The notes beneath the pieces are model-generated. The model did not search any database, had not been told where the DNA came from, and saw nothing but the letters and a program-made list of their open reading frames with translations. Shown here one piece after another: positions 11,816 through 23,976 of a stretch of DNA of 64,000 nucleotides. The first letter of the stretch is position 1; the number at the start of each line of letters is the position of its first letter. The stretch spans positions 124,001 through 188,000 of the forward strand of contig JAPEUQ010000016.1 of the NCBI GenBank assembly GCA_027946365.1, given 5' to 3'. The position numbers and the translations under genes were made by a program. The DNA is from Kalmusia sp. IMI 367209 (lineage: Eukaryota; Ascomycota; Dothideomycetes; Pleosporales; Didymosphaeriaceae).

Positions 11816-12760
11816 ATGATGATATTCCTACGCGCCAACAACGCATTGAGCATCAATCCGCCGACGGGCCTCGACGAAGCTCTTTCTATGCACGGTTCCG
11901 ACTTCCTCTGGGCGGTGACAGCCATCTATATCCTCTCTTTCGTGAGTCTACCTCTCCTTGATATGCATACATGCCGCACGCATCTTACCACTCCAATTCG
12001 ACTTTCCTTCTCACATTCACTTTCTAAGCGACTGACACCTCCACCCCTATAGTTCGTTCTCCTAGGCCTATGTTTCTCCGCCCCAGAACCGAACAGAGTA
12101 TTCCACTACCTCTACACCTTTGCCCTCCTAGTAGCCAGCACAACATACTTCGCTCAAGCCTCAGACCTAGGCTGGACCTCCATTGCCTCCTCCCACCTAA
12201 CCCGCCAACTCTTCTACACAAGATATATAAACTGGATCGTCTTGTTCGCCTCGAACGTACTCGCCCTCGGCCTGCTGTCTGGCATATCGTGGACCACCAT
12301 CATACTCAATGTGGCTATTGCGTGCTTCTGGGTCCTAACTTACGTCTCCGCCTCTCTCATCCATTCATCTTATAAATGGGGTCTCTTCGCTTTCGGTACA
12401 TTCAGCTATGTCATCCTCGCGCTCAGCACGCTAAACGAGTGCCGCGAAGCCGCTCAGCGCCGCGGGATAGCTCGAGATTACATGTTGCTCTCCGGGTGCG
12501 CGAACATGCTATGGATAGCATATCCCGTTGCGTGGGCGTTGGGCGATGGGAGTGGTGTCATCAGTGTGACAGGCAGCTGCGTGTTTGTCGGAGTACTGGA
12601 TGTGCTAATGGCGGTGGTGATGAGCTTTAGCTTTGTGGTGTTGGGACAAGGGTGGAATTTCGTGGGGCTGGGACTCGCGTTTAGCGATACGAGGGAGGGG
12701 CGAATGGGGAGGCGAATTGAAGCGGAGATGGGGGAGCGCATTGAGGTTGGAACTGCGTGA
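11816..12760 (+). CDS. Opsin-related seven-helix membrane protein lacking the retinal lysine
   Basis: Exons 11816-11941 and 12053-12760 (277 residues); the 111-bp intron is GT-AG. Seven hydrophobic helices follow the bacteriorhodopsin plan. Helix C reads FYTRYINWIVLFASN against the archaeal RYADWLFTTP. Helix F reads NMLWIAYPVAWALGDGSG. Helix G reads FVGVLDVLMAVVMSF. Aligned by eye to bacteriorhodopsin, Asp85 becomes Asn, Asp96 becomes Ala, and the Schiff-base Lys216 becomes Ala, while the helix-G Asp212 is kept. It therefore belongs with the opsin-related/Hsp30-Yro2-Mrh1 group, which do not bind retinal covalently and are linked to stress and plasma-membrane physiology. ATG 11819 is an equally possible start. 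Not a light-driven pump as read. Confidence 0.9.
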
Positions 12761-13768
12761 GGTGTCGGACGAAGGTAGGGATGTTGGAATTGATATCGAT
12801 CTGACATGACAATACCTTGGCTTACCGGTTAGGCTCAAGATTTATCATGTTTGGTGTGGATGTCATATTCGAGGGAGGGGGAGGGTAGTCCACGTTAAGG
12901 GTGTTACTTCAGGGGCACATGCACTCATATTATGTAATTAACTTAGATGCCTTAATGCTAAACAGTTAGCGACGTCTCTCTTCCTGCAACGCTAGAACCA
13001 AAAATAGAGATAGGCCATGTGCTGGCTGTGTATCATGGAGTAATCTGGTCTACAATGGATCACCAGACTTCTGTCATAGTACTGTAAACCTACGCTAGCA
13101 TCCCTCACACACCTTTCTCTATAACAAATACACCTGACCATCATTATCTGACGTGCTAACAAGTACGCTAAATAAATTCACTATGAAAGCATACATCACG
13201 AACATTACTCACTATAGACACGAAACTCCTCAATTGAACCCTACAAGCCATGTCTACTCAGCAGCCATACAGCGAGATACCCTACTGAAACATGCATCTT
13301 ACCACCATCTCGCTGCCCTCCGACCGCATAAGAAGAAGACGACGATCTAAGTAATGTAACAAGCAAGCCAGAAAGGGCTTGCAAATACCATTCCATGTTG
13401 AGTTCAATCAATTTTCTCTTTTCCGCAAATTTCTCCCCCATGACCCTGCACTACCCGTCGGCGCACAGTGTGAAAATGAAAGCATGCTGAAAACACACAC
13501 TTGAGGTCGGCATGCGATCTCCCCCATCACATGATAACTATGGTACTTGCGAACATACTATCTCGAGTTGATGGGGCGCCATTATGACGGAGGCCAGTCT
13601 TGACCAGTGCAGTGATGAACGATAACCCTCAAGCCTGTCCTTCTAGGTTCATCTGACGCGGGTGCGTCGATGTGTTGAAGGCATAAGTAGACCGCTGGGA
13701 GGCAAGACACCGGGTTTACATGGTAGGCAAAAAACAATCGTCAGCCAGCTACGGCCGAGTCGCATTGA
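12761..13768. other. Intergenic between convergent genes
   Basis: About 1 kb separating the opsin-related gene from the Est1/Smg7 gene, which are convergent, so this is shared 3' sequence. It has short open frames only, and nothing was recognised. Confidence 0.5.
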
Positions 13769-16592
13769 TCAACCACCTTGACCATTCGGCGGGGTTCGGC
13801 CGTACGAGCTCTGTCCCTTGTCAACGTAAGAGCTATTGAAAAGCAGCGGACTAGCTAAACCATAGTCAGAAGCATTGACAGTCTGGTTGTATTGGCCATT
13901 GTAATGGTCATACTGTTGTCCATAGGCGGAGCTGTTTCCGTATACACCGTGCCCGTAAGTACCGTTGCCGTTTCCGTAAATTGAGCCCCAGTTGGAGGCG
14001 GCAGGATTTCCCCAGGCCGCGCCACTTCCGAGGCCGCCTTGAACGCCTGAGATGGGACGTGTGGGCTGGATCGTGCTGGACATTGAAAAGTCGGAGCTAC
14101 GAAGCGAGGCCGCAGAATCACCACGGATGTGACCCAAGAAACCCGGCGGTTGCGTGCCATTTATCGGTGAGCTTCGCACGTCATCTACGCTATTCATCAT
14201 CAAAGGAGATGCTGGTCCAGGTGTACCATTGTAGTTTCGGTTCCAAATCGAGTTCGTGTTCCACTGTCCATCAGGAAGAGACGGTAGATTTGCAGGGCCT
14301 CGAATCGACGAGGACGAGGCCACACGGCCCATAGGTATAGACAGAAGAGGCGTTGTAGGTGCCGGAGATCCGTTTGGCTTCTGGTAATTCTGGACAGTAT
14401 TGACCAAGTCGCTGATCGAGAAGGTTGTCGGGCCGTAGGTGCTATCAGAGACCAAAGCTGTGTCCTCGAAAGTCTGCTCAGGCGGAGTCGGAGGAATGTT
14501 TTCATCTTCCTCTGGCAAAGGATCCAAACCCTCATCTGGTCCGACCAGGTCATCCACCATCTGATTCATAGCCGAGTCTTTGGCAGCCATAGTAGAGGCC
14601 GTCTCCGAAGGCGCAATAACGCTGTGTGACTTCTGGTCTTCCGCGACAGGCTCCTGTGGTGGGAACAGTGGGAAGTCTATAGGCTCAACGGACATGACGA
14701 CCGGAGAACCATCGGCGCGATTGTGTGGGCTGGCAAGCAGTTCAGATGGAAGCCCTTCTTCGCGATAGATGAAGCGAGGCCCGTCGAGGTCGAGAGGTGC
14801 GTCTGAACTTTCCGTGAGCACCAAGCCATCGATTAACAGGTCTCTAATTCGCATGAGCATCTCTGCATTTGGATGATTGCGCTCCACATCGGTGCACTTG
14901 GGCTTCATGGTCTCGTTTTTGTACCATGGTCTTTGCGTTTCCGGAGAGATGAGTGGCTGGAACCCGATCGTCTCGATATCCTCTTCAAGCATGTAGTCAT
15001 CCGAAAACCCCTGAGGCAGCTGATCCGCAGGAAAGCTTGAAGTAAGGAGCGTCAGCGTAGCGGCATATGCCTTCCATAGCTCTTGCACCTCGACTTTGGT
15101 TAGAGTGTCCGCAATGTTAGCATTGAGGACATGCCAGAACCGGGTAAACCATGTGCTGTACAGCCTCAGTCCAGGCAACACGCGACGTGCAACGGCGGTG
15201 ATCTTGTCAGAGAGCTGCGGTGTGCGATCGCCACTCTGGGTGACGTCGTCACCACCGGTCGAACGTTCGAGCTCGGGTTGCATGACTTGCAAGAGAGTGA
15301 AGAACGTCTTCACATTCAGTCGGAGAAAGTAAAAATAGGTCTTCAAAATATTTTGAGGTGGGCTTTGGCCTACAACCGTCAGTATATCCCAGTACAACGG
15401 GGCTCTACGACATACTCTGCAATTGCATAGTGGAAAAGTATTCGGCGGCAAAATTAATGAGGATGATCTTTTGGAGAGTGCCATCCAAAGAGCGTTCCTT
15501 GAGCTCGACGGCTAGCTGGCTAAGCACTTCGCCCTCGAGCTCATCATGCTCTTTGAAGTCTTCCCCTTTGTAGCATTTGCTGTGCAGTCGGACAAACCAG
15601 GCAATGAGGGCACGCGCAGAGTTGGCGCCATCGGTGGTTCGGTGGTTGTCGATCAGTTCACCCTTGTCCCAAGCAGCCACGATCCTCTTGAACTCCAACT
15701 CAAGATTGCCCTGGGCCTGGGGATATGGATGCTTGCTCGCAAGGGAGCGGTAGATGTGATAAACAGCGCGGAAATGGTTTCCATCCTCGCGCGCGATCAC
15801 GGCCAATTGGTTGTGCGAATGTCCAGAGTCGGGATAAATATCAGCGGCCAAGTTGTAATAACCTATGGCGGGGCCCCACTTGCGTTCCTTGTCGTCCCCA
15901 AGCTCAGTCTCGCGATAGCGGGAGAGGTCGCCAAGTTGGATCAGCGTCTGGTAGCATGATTGCAGGACCTGGCTCTTGAGAGAGGCGGCAATGCGCTGGC
16001 GGGTGGATGTGCGCGAAGCATCGTCCTTCCAGGTGCGAGCCACCTTGCGCAGCTCAGGGATGCCCTCGAATTGAGCATCTAGGTTCAATATGTACTGGCG
16101 ATAGAAGCGCTGGCTCGCCTTGATGAACTGCAGGTAATTCTTCTGCAGCTTCCGGAATTCGACGACGCGCTCTTTCGCATGCCTTTTCAGCTGCCCTTGT
16201 ATTAGCCAACGAGATCTGGAGGACCCAATGTAGCAACGTACCGAGCGATTCTCCTTTCGGAAGATGGTGTTCACTTTGAGGTGGGCGTTCCAGAGTTGCG
16301 GCTCAAGCTGATTCGTCGCCGCGACCTCGAAGTCGGCAAAGAGCACATTCTCGCAGGCAACGCGGTACCTAGCCAGGTCAGCACGAGTCCCTCATCTAGT
16401 GGGCCGGACGGCTTACTCATGGAGCAGCGTGGCGAGCTCGGCGCCAGATGCATTGCTCTCGGTGAGCTTGGTGAGCTGTTCCTCGATGGTGCGCGCCCGC
16501 CTGGATACATCGGTCAGCATGTCCCGCGGTGGGCGGGCGGGCGGAGTGTCTGCGTGCCTGAGAAGCTGTTGCGTGTTTGTGTGCGTGGCCAT
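13769..16592 (-). CDS. Est1/Smg7-family protein (telomerase/NMD factor)
   Basis: Four exons on the minus strand: 16592-16417, 16368-16242, 16190-15416 and 15369-13769 (892 residues). All three introns are short GT-AG (48, 51 and 46 bp), the last with a TACTGAC branch-like site. The N-terminal half is the 14-3-3-like/TPR domain of EST1, SMG5 and SMG7: ENVLFADFEVAA..LEPQLW, then CYQTLIQLGDLSRYRE and GYYNLAADIYPDSGHSHNQLA, a diagnostic string, then the Est1 DNA/RNA-binding region with NLELEFKRI. The C-terminal third is disordered, rich in Ser, Pro, Asn, Gly and Tyr (repeats such as YGNGNGTYGHG). No PIN domain is seen. In Pezizomycotina such single proteins are annotated as NMD factors; whether this one acts in NMD, at telomeres, or both cannot be told from sequence. 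Confidence 0.9.
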
Positions 16593-18106
16593 GCTATGCT
16601 TGAAAGCAAGGATAGCCGGCGTCGTTCATATGTGACCCCACGGTCGGCCGGCAGGTCAGACGAGGGCGCGGAGTGAGAGACGGCGGGTGGTGTGGCTGGT
16701 GTGCTCCATGGAGGGACGGTTGCGATTTATGCGTGCCCGGGACAGGACAAGCAGTCAGCGAGCGGCGTTGAGAGGAGACTCGGGCAGTTTGGCAAACTGC
16801 AATCTGCAAATTGCAAGCTGCGCGCAAGGCGTGCTTGCGGCGGTCGGGGTGGTGGACGCGGGCGTGAGGCAGGAAGATGAAAAGGCACGGGTGTGGTGAG
16901 GGATGCTGCGCTCTTCGGCCAGGGCCAGCCAGCCAGCCTAGCGTCGCTAGTGCGCAGGGAAGGGACGCCCGGGCGAACCAGCGCGGCGGGGTGCTCGGGG
17001 CGTGCTCGGGGCGTCCACCCACGAGCGACATTCACAAGAGGAATGCCCTGGTTCTACGGATGGGATATCATCGTGGTCGTCCACGATGGAGGGGAGGATT
17101 GTCTACAGCCAACGACTAGCATCTTGACTTATCTTAACAACACCCGGAACTGGTCCCCTACACAGTTCACGCTAAGGTGAGGCGCCCGAGGTCAAGAACA
17201 ATGGAAGCGGCTTGTGTACTGCCATCAGCCTGGACGTCTGATTCTGTGCGCCACCGACAGGGCTGACACCATATCAACGTTGCACAAGTATGCATCATGG
17301 CGGGTAGTGTAGTGAGCGAAGAAACCAGACACTGCCCTTGCACTGGTGGTTGGATGACTGGGCGCGTTGCGCTCTTGCTTCCTTCGAATCTCCTTCGCCT
17401 AACAATTGTTGCAAATTGCCGATTGTCACCAAGACTGTTGTACGTGACGCATCACTGCCATCAGTGTGGCATGTGAATTGCTGCTTACTCTTGATCGCCA
17501 CGAGGGACATGCGCCCGCCACATCACCCGTGCCGCTCAGGGGACCATGGGCGTGTCAGGTCTTGACGCGTTTCTGAGAAACGGTATTAGTAGAAAGGTGA
17601 ACGATTCGACACGGACTTAGGCCATGTTGATGTGCCGGGGGTGGTATAAGATTGCTAAACTTGGGTTTTATATGATGAAACTCCATATCGCTGCAAGAGC
17701 TCAGCTTCAAAGCAGGCCTCGGAGGAACGTGGCACCGATAACACCTTGGATAGCACGTGATCTTCAAACCAAAGCACACCCGCCAACCCTTGAATCGTCC
17801 CAAGCTAAAACGAACCTTAAACAACCGATTTGTTCGTAGAACTAACGTTGGAGTCTAAGAAGCTGTTCTAGTGGTGCTGCCTGCTGCAGCATCAAGCGCT
17901 CTACATTGGTCCAAGCCCTTCACTTCAGTGACTGTGCGGCTAGTTCACCCTCGAGATCAATAACCACTGCAACGCAGCCACACAGCATCCAAGGCCTGGT
18001 CAACACACCGATTCCATTTTCACCGTGCGCACAGCCTCGCTAGCTCCCAGCAGGCGCTTACCTCAGTCAAGGTACTCCCACTCTCAACACCCCACTACAT
18101 CCCAAC
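16593..18106. other. Divergent intergenic region
   Basis: About 1.5 kb between divergently transcribed genes (Est1/Smg7 and ZNF511-like), so it holds both promoters. The 16650-17040 part is GC-rich with small direct repeats (e.g. two GGGGCGT-containing copies near 16993-17020). Open frames here are compositional and none carries a motif. Confidence 0.5.
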
Positions 18107-19103
18107 ATGGGTCTCAAGCGCTCACGCACGGACTCGCTGTCGTCCTCAGAACCCACCACACCCTTCTCGCGCGCCCAGTCTGTAGATGTCAAGATCGTGC
18201 ACCTCGATGCATCAAGCGCCATATCCCACCAACCCGCGGTCATGATATGCTCTCTATCGCCGCACGAGCCCGGCCTTACATTTGCCTCATTCGAGGACTA
18301 CGACGTGCACTACCAGAAGACGCATATGAACCGCTGCACCGATTGCCACAAAAATTTCCCGGATCAGCACTTTCTAGGTCTGCATATTGCAGAGAACCAC
18401 GACCCCATTAGTGCGGCGAAGAGGGACCGAGGGGAGAAGACGGTGAGTGCAATCTTGATGCATCACGTGCCATCTTGTCTATCCGTGGAAAAGCAAATGC
18501 TCGGTTGAGAGGTATATGTCCCAATCGTTTTCAAGTATCACTAATGGGATATAGTTTGCTTGTCTCGTACCGGACTGTGACCGCCTTTGTTCAACACCTC
18601 ACAAGCGACGCCTCCACTGCATCGACAAGCACCAATTTCCGCGAAATTATGACTTTTTCATTGTGAACGATGGAATAGATCGCCGCAGTTCTATGCTCAG
18701 GCCGCCCCATCGTAGACGCTCAAGCACCGTTAATTCGACCGCCTCGACGACCAGCAGACGTCGCGTAAGTGGGACTAATGCAGAAGCCATGGAAATGGTC
18801 AAAGACAACGATATCGAGGACGACGAAGAGATGGAAACCAAGGATGACATGCGTTTCCCCATAAAGCTACTTGGCAGAGGAGGTTTCAGTCACCCGAGAG
18901 GAAGTCGAGGGTCGGGGCGTGGGAGGGGAGGTGGGATTGCATCGTCTGTTTTGCAAAGCACCACTCCATCATCCACCAAAGATCCCTTTCAAACGACCAA
19001 GACACCAGATCCGATGGAAGGTCTTGCGTCAAGCATGTCAGCTTTACAATTCATGCCCCACAGCTTGTATGCACGTGGTCGAGGAAGAGGTCGTGGAAGC
19101 TGA
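18107..19103 (+). CDS. C2H2 zinc-finger protein, ZNF511-like
   Basis: Exons 18107-18442 and 18555-19103 (294 residues), 112-bp GT-AG intron. The first finger region lies before the intron (RCTDCHKNFPDQHFLGLHIAENHD, about residues 77-100), preceded by a degenerate finger with HYQKTH. The second lies right after it (FACLVPDCDRLCSTPHKRRLHCIDKH), followed by FPRNYDFFIVNDG. That fingers-plus-FPxxYxF arrangement is the signature of the ZNF511 family, conserved across eukaryotes with little functional knowledge. The tail is basic and acidic, with two Arg/Gly-rich blocks (GSGRGRGGG and ARGRGRGRGS at the C-terminus) suggesting RNA contact. Splicing in frame through the second finger fixes the model. 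Confidence 0.88.
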
Positions 19104-19275
19104 CCCCATCGTAGAAAAGAAGGTATCGAAGGCTGAAGCTTGTGAGTGACAGTAATGACGCCGCCTTCTATGGAAAATGAAAGCTTAAGATACTCTCAAT
19201 TCTTCCATCAAACTCTATATTAAACTCGCCTCAAATATCAACCTTCCCTTTCATAGATCTTTTCACTCCTCCACG

Positions 19276-19476
19276 TCAGTGACCTTGGTTCATTTCCTTT
19301 CGCCTTACCCTCTGCTCACCCACAAATCTCTCCAATGTTCTGATAGTATAATAAACTCTCAATGTACACGTTACCAAGGCAATCAATACCACAATAAGCC
19401 AATTAAAACTCGGCGGTCCGTCGCTGATCTCCTTCAAATTCATGCCGAGAAAACCAGTCACCACCGATAGAGGAAG
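19276..19476 (-). pseudogene. CorA-like Mg2+ transporter C-terminal relic
   Basis: Minus-strand frame LPLSVVTGFLGMNLKEI followed by a second hydrophobic helix (FNWLIVVLIALVTCTL) and a basic tail matches the last two membrane helices of CorA-type divalent-cation transporters, including the GMN selectivity motif. Upstream (about 19480-19700, minus strand) a frame with remotely similar character is broken by a stop, and I could not find donor/acceptor pairs that rejoin it in phase. No cytosolic domain is visible. It is best read as a decayed or truncated copy; an intact gene with exons I failed to find is the alternative. Confidence 0.5.
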
Positions 19477-20495
19477 CTACACGCTAGCAAGCTACGTCAG
19501 CCACGCACTCCATCTTGCCTGCTCCGTGCTTTGCATGGTTGGCAAACAATAAAGGGTGGATACCCCAAACTGATCCAGGGACCCCAATGTAGACAGGCGA
19601 AATATTTTAATAATTCACACAGCAATGCTGCGGCTTTCACGATCAAATCCGGCTTGGCTGAAGAAAGTCATGTACGGTTTCGAAGGTATGCTCACGTTAC
19701 GGCCTTGCTCCAAAGTAGCTTATTCTTGACGCCACTTTTGATGTTTCAAGGAAATACTATGTGAGTGTATTGTCTGCAGCAGCATTTAAAACCTTCGTCA
19801 AGTATTCTTACTCCTGGTTCGAGAGCTCCTTCGAAAGATGTGGAGGCAGAGTTTCCCAAGATGCGGACCGCTACGAAACTTCAGTACTCATTTTTTTTTC
19901 TTTGGGATAGCGTGGTATTTTTAGATTATTTGAGATGTTCTTTGAGTAAATATCGCCGATTGTCTGCGCAAGGCTGCCCATGTTGTTTTGCAATTGAGAT
20001 CAGTGTAAGATAGTGCCGGGAGATAGCAAGATGAGTGTTAGATCTACTTTATTTTAATAAGGTCAGGTAAAATTTCAGGATGAATATGCTGCTTGCAAAT
20101 GTTCGGAGTTGTTGCTTGATCTGCGGTGTCAATGTTCAGCTGGCATAGCTACAAGTGCAACCAACACAGCCTAGCGGGGACGCGCCCCCACGAAGTTCAA
20201 GCGGAAAGACACGAGCGTCATGATGAGCTTGAAAGAGAGGACGAATGGAGGAAATGGTTAACTATATGCACAGCGAATAACTTGATTTCCTTTTGGGCAC
20301 ATTAGGCCTTTTTCACGTACCGGCCGATAGCTGTTGAACGGCCACTTCTATCCATCTATAGCGACGCCGTGATCCCAGACACGGGATGCTTCGAGGTTGG
20401 CCGAATCGACCTAAGACTACAAGCAAGTCGGCAGTGCCGAATGCGCTCTCGTAGATTGTTGAAATACACGAGCTTTACGCTCCCCCACAAAGCGT
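19477..20495. other. Intergenic, possible extension of the CorA-like relic
   Basis: About 1 kb upstream of the CorA-like fragment (minus strand) and downstream of adenosine kinase. Fragmentary frames only; no intact gene was found. Confidence 0.45.
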
Positions 20496-21702
20496 TCAGC
20501 TAGAAGTGTAGGTCTGCTTGGGCTCAGGATACGAAGGGCCCAGCTCTTGAATGCTCAGCTTGGCCAGCCACTGACCCTTGTCGACGGCAGTCTTAAGGTT
20601 GTCGCCTGAAACAATGCCGGCGAGGAAACCACCGGCAAAGGCGTCACTGTGGCAGCGTCAGTAAATCAGACTCTGAGATTTACATGGGAATACAAACCCA
20701 GCACCGTTGGTGTCATTGATCTGCTCCTGTCCAATAGCATGCACCGGGTACTCGGTGACTTCCGATCCGGTGACGGTGATAGTAGGGTCGGTTCCCTGTG
20801 TGAAGACTACGGTTCGCTCTTTCTTGGCGTTCTTCTTTGGCAGCTTGGTGATCTCCTTGGCGATCTCCTTGATGTCTTTAGAAGCGATACCGTGGGACTC
20901 GGCGTAGGCAGCGGCCTCGGTCTCATTTCCAAGTAGAATGTCGACGTAAGGCAGAACAGAGTCGAGCTGATCCTTGAAGAACTGAGCGATAAAAGGGGCG
21001 GAAAGGTTCAGGACGAATGTCTGTCCGTAGTTAGCACTTCATTCTTGTAGCTCAGTAGCTCGTCTCACCTTATCGTTCGCAGCAGCGTGCTCGGCGAGGG
21101 CCAAGATGGCGGGCACAGAGACGGTCAGATGATATCCACCGACGTAGAAGAATTTGGCATCCTCGACGTACTTCCACACCTCGGGCTGCTTCAAGTGGTC
21201 TACGTTGTACAGGTTCGCGGCGGCAAGGTCGGTGCAAAGCGAGCGGTTGTGGCCGGTGATGACGACACCGCAGCGACCGGTAGGTGCAGTCTCGTCATAG
21301 CGGTATAGGGTCTTGACGCCAGCCTTCTTGTTGATCGCCTCGAGCGTCTCGCCGTACTTGTCCTTGCCGACGCAGCCAATGTAGACGGTGGAGTCTTCGG
21401 GGAGGATGTACTGCGCACCACGGGCCGTGTTCTGGGCGGCTCCGCCGGCAATGAGCACGGCGTTGTAGTTCTGGATCAGGTCTTCGTACAGACCGAGATG
21501 CTTCTCCTCTGCAAGGATGGCGTCGTTGGCCTTGAGGCCGTACTTCTCGAGCAGCTTCTCGTCACTAGTCAAGCCTCGTCAGCACTGGGGTCTTGCTACC
21601 AGTTCACAATTCACCGATTGCATCGGAAGAAACGCACCCGACACCCTGGATGTCGAGGAGAGGGTTCTCCAGGGCAAGAAGCTCGAATTTTCCCTTGGCC
21701 AT
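20496..21702 (-). CDS. ADO1: Adenosine kinase
   Basis: Four exons on the minus strand: 21702-21638, 21564-21069, 21020-20698 and 20646-20496 (344 residues, normal length for the family). It phosphorylates adenosine to AMP, which salvages adenosine and pulls the S-adenosylhomocysteine hydrolase reaction forward in the methyl cycle. PfkB-family evidence: FELLALENPLLDI at the N-terminus, GGAAQNTARGAQYIL (signature 1), FFYVGGYHLTVS, LLGNETEAAAYA, and NDTNGAGDAFAGGFLAG (signature 2) with Asp296 as the catalytic base. The last intron falls exactly inside the GAGD glycine codon, and splicing recreates the motif. All introns are GT-AG. ADO1 is the yeast name. Identification is secure. Confidence 0.95.
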
Positions 21703-22601
21703 TGTGATTGTATGTGTGTGTCGGAGTTGGTGGTGTCCTGCGCGGGAGAAAGTTCGCCAGAACGCGGGGCTAATGAAGAGTAGAGGGGCAATTCGCCGAC
21801 CCGAGCTCGGAGACCGAGGAGGAACATAGTTCCGGCTGGCTACGAGCTTTAGCGAACGAGCGCACGACGGTCGTGGACACAACATGTTGGATCGGAGCCA
21901 TCAAGGGTGGAGTGTTGATTGCAGCTCCGTTGAGGCCCTGCCTCGGACAGATCCGCACCGGCCCTTTCATGTCGCAACAGCAGCATGAAGAATATCCAAG
22001 ACAGAATGACACCCACACATCCTCCTCTCTCATCGCCGGCAATTTTTTTTTATCTATAATTTTTAAATTTTTCGTCTTTGATTTCTTTGTGCCTTCGAAT
22101 GTGGGAGACATTGTCATGACTAAGCATCCTGATTCAGACAGAATCCGATCGCCGACCGCCGATATATTACGGCTCTCTGCTACACTATCCCAGGTTGCGT
22201 TTTAACTGGAAGTACATTTATTTTCAAGCGTAGTGTACATTTGATACGCATGCGACACAGTCAGCACAAAGGATTTAGAGAAAAGGAATTGTGCAATTAA
22301 GGACGAGACTGCATTGGACTGTCGTTTGCTGTACTTCGCAGTAGAGCACAGATCTGAACGAGACAATTGAGGGTCCTGCTTCGTTGACAGCAAAATTGCT
22401 CTCATCAATGACGCATTCTCCATGATTCGCTACAGTGCATGCTTAACAGGGTATCTCACATATCCTTCCATTACATGATCCGCCAAAGCAACAATCCATC
22501 CCCCTTCGCTCCAAACACCTCCTGAATCGGCTCCTCATACAGTGAACTTCATGAAATGTCGTGGACGAATTGAACAAAAGAGACAAGCTTCAAGACCTCC
22601 T
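21703..22601. other. Intergenic, no gene recognised
   Basis: About 0.9 kb upstream of adenosine kinase and downstream of the GPI-type protein gene. It contains an AT-rich block near 22040-22090. No gene or RNA was recognised. Confidence 0.5.
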
Positions 22602-23426
22602 TCAGAGTAAGAAAGCCATAGCAGCAGCACCCAGACCCGCAAGAGCAGGATGCAGTGGCAACACAGCTCCCGCCGCTCCCGTCTCTTCCGCAGGCGCACC
22701 TCCTGTGCCGGTCGGCACATTGTTGGGCGAAGCACCGGTTCCCGTAATTGCCGCTCCGCCATTCGATACTGTGGCGCCCGCCGTAGCGCTCAACTTCTCC
22801 TCGCCTGCCGTGATAACGACTTGATAAGTCGCAATCTCACTCTTCTCAATCGTGTACGTGTTCGCGACCACACTATCAGGAAGGCTCGAACCAGACTCGC
22901 AGTAGGAGGGAATGCGTGTGCGGTAGTCGATAGTCGTAGTCTCGGTAACGACAGAGTAGGGCTCGTCGTATGTGTATTCCATGGTCCTGGTGTAAACGTC
23001 CGTGTAATCGGAGTAGTAACCGCAAAAGCTAGAGTATACTGCCGGTCCGTCGGACGAGTAGCGACATACTGCACCGACGGTGCTGCTTCGTCTGTAGGTC
23101 CCGCTCGTCAATTGGCATCCGTACATAACGGTCAATTCCGGGCCGTCGAAGAGCTCGGTGCTCGTAGTCACGCTTTCGAAGCGACTAGAACCGAAAAACG
23201 TCATGGTATTGGGCTCGTCATCAATCTCGTATCCAGCAGTTCGCAGATTGGTATTGTTATCGAATTGCAGCGCTAGCGTGGTCTTTCCGTCGCTGACACC
23301 AACGACTGAAGCGTAAAAGCCAATATGTGTTTCGTTCGCATTGTATGGTGATGGCATCCAAATCGAGGTGGTAGTCTCGGCGGCAACCGCAGCCGCGAGT
23401 AGCAAGATTGAGAAGATGGGAGACAT
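22602..23426 (-). CDS. Putative GPI-anchored cell-surface protein
   Basis: Single exon, 274 residues, minus strand. It has a clear signal peptide (MSPIFSILLLAAAVAAE). The middle domain is rich in Thr, Ser and Tyr with four cysteines (MYGCQ, AVCRY, SFCGY, SYCES) that could form two disulfides, and it has N-glycosylation sequons. The Gly/Ala/Thr-rich segment from about residue 225 leads to a short hydrophobic C-terminus (LAGLGAAAMAFLL) with no basic tail, the layout of a GPI-addition signal. I do not recognise the domain. It resembles the many lineage-specific fungal wall proteins of unknown role. A secreted, wall-linked location is inferred. Confidence 0.8.
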   Translation of the reverse strand: MSPIFSILLLAAAVAAETTTSIWMPSPYNANETHIGFYASVVGVSDGKTTLALQFDNNTNLRTAGYEIDDEPNTMTFFGSSRFESVTTSTELFDGPELTVMYGCQLTSGTYRRSSTVGAVCRYSSDGPAVYSSFCGYYSDYTDVYTRTMEYTYDEPYSVVTETTTIDYRTRIPSYCESGSSLPDSVVANTYTIEKSEIATYQVVITAGEEKLSATAGATVSNGGAAITGTGASPNNVPTGTGGAPAEETGAAGAVLPLHPALAGLGAAAMAFLL

Positions 23427-23976
23427 TATGTTTGTTGTTGATATATTAAGTACTGTTGGTAATGAGTGTGAGTGGCTGATTATTAGTATTAGGTATGGTG
23501 TAGAGAAGTGATGTTCGCGTAAGGAGTGACGAACAACGACTTCGTGAGAGTAACGACCAAAGGTGAGGAACGCGACAACACGAGGGCTATCATGACTTTA
23601 TCCACCAGCCAAAGGGTCCAGGGTACAAATTACTTGAGCCATGAACGGCATAATGAGAGTCCCAAGCGGGTTAGACTGCACGCGAGCCACCACTAACGTT
23701 GGCGCCCCGAGCGCGTTTTGGTAATAGGAGAACTTGGCGGAGGATCGCGAAATTACCATTGCTCTGCAGAACTCTTGCGACTGGGTGGGCGGCTGTTGTC
23801 AGTTGGAGCCGGGTCCTAGGCAACGGTTCGTCCGAGCTTCCTTCTGGTATCGATAGTCACCTGCATGGTCAGAATCTCGGCTGATACCCCTTGCGATGCC
23901 TTCGAATTATTCCTGCGGCGAGGATCATAGCTTCAGTTGCCTTCTCTTGCCGCGCTGCCAACATTCTTGTGCTCGA
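23427..23976. other. Intergenic, no gene recognised
   Basis: About 0.55 kb upstream of the GPI-type gene. Nothing was recognised. Confidence 0.5.
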
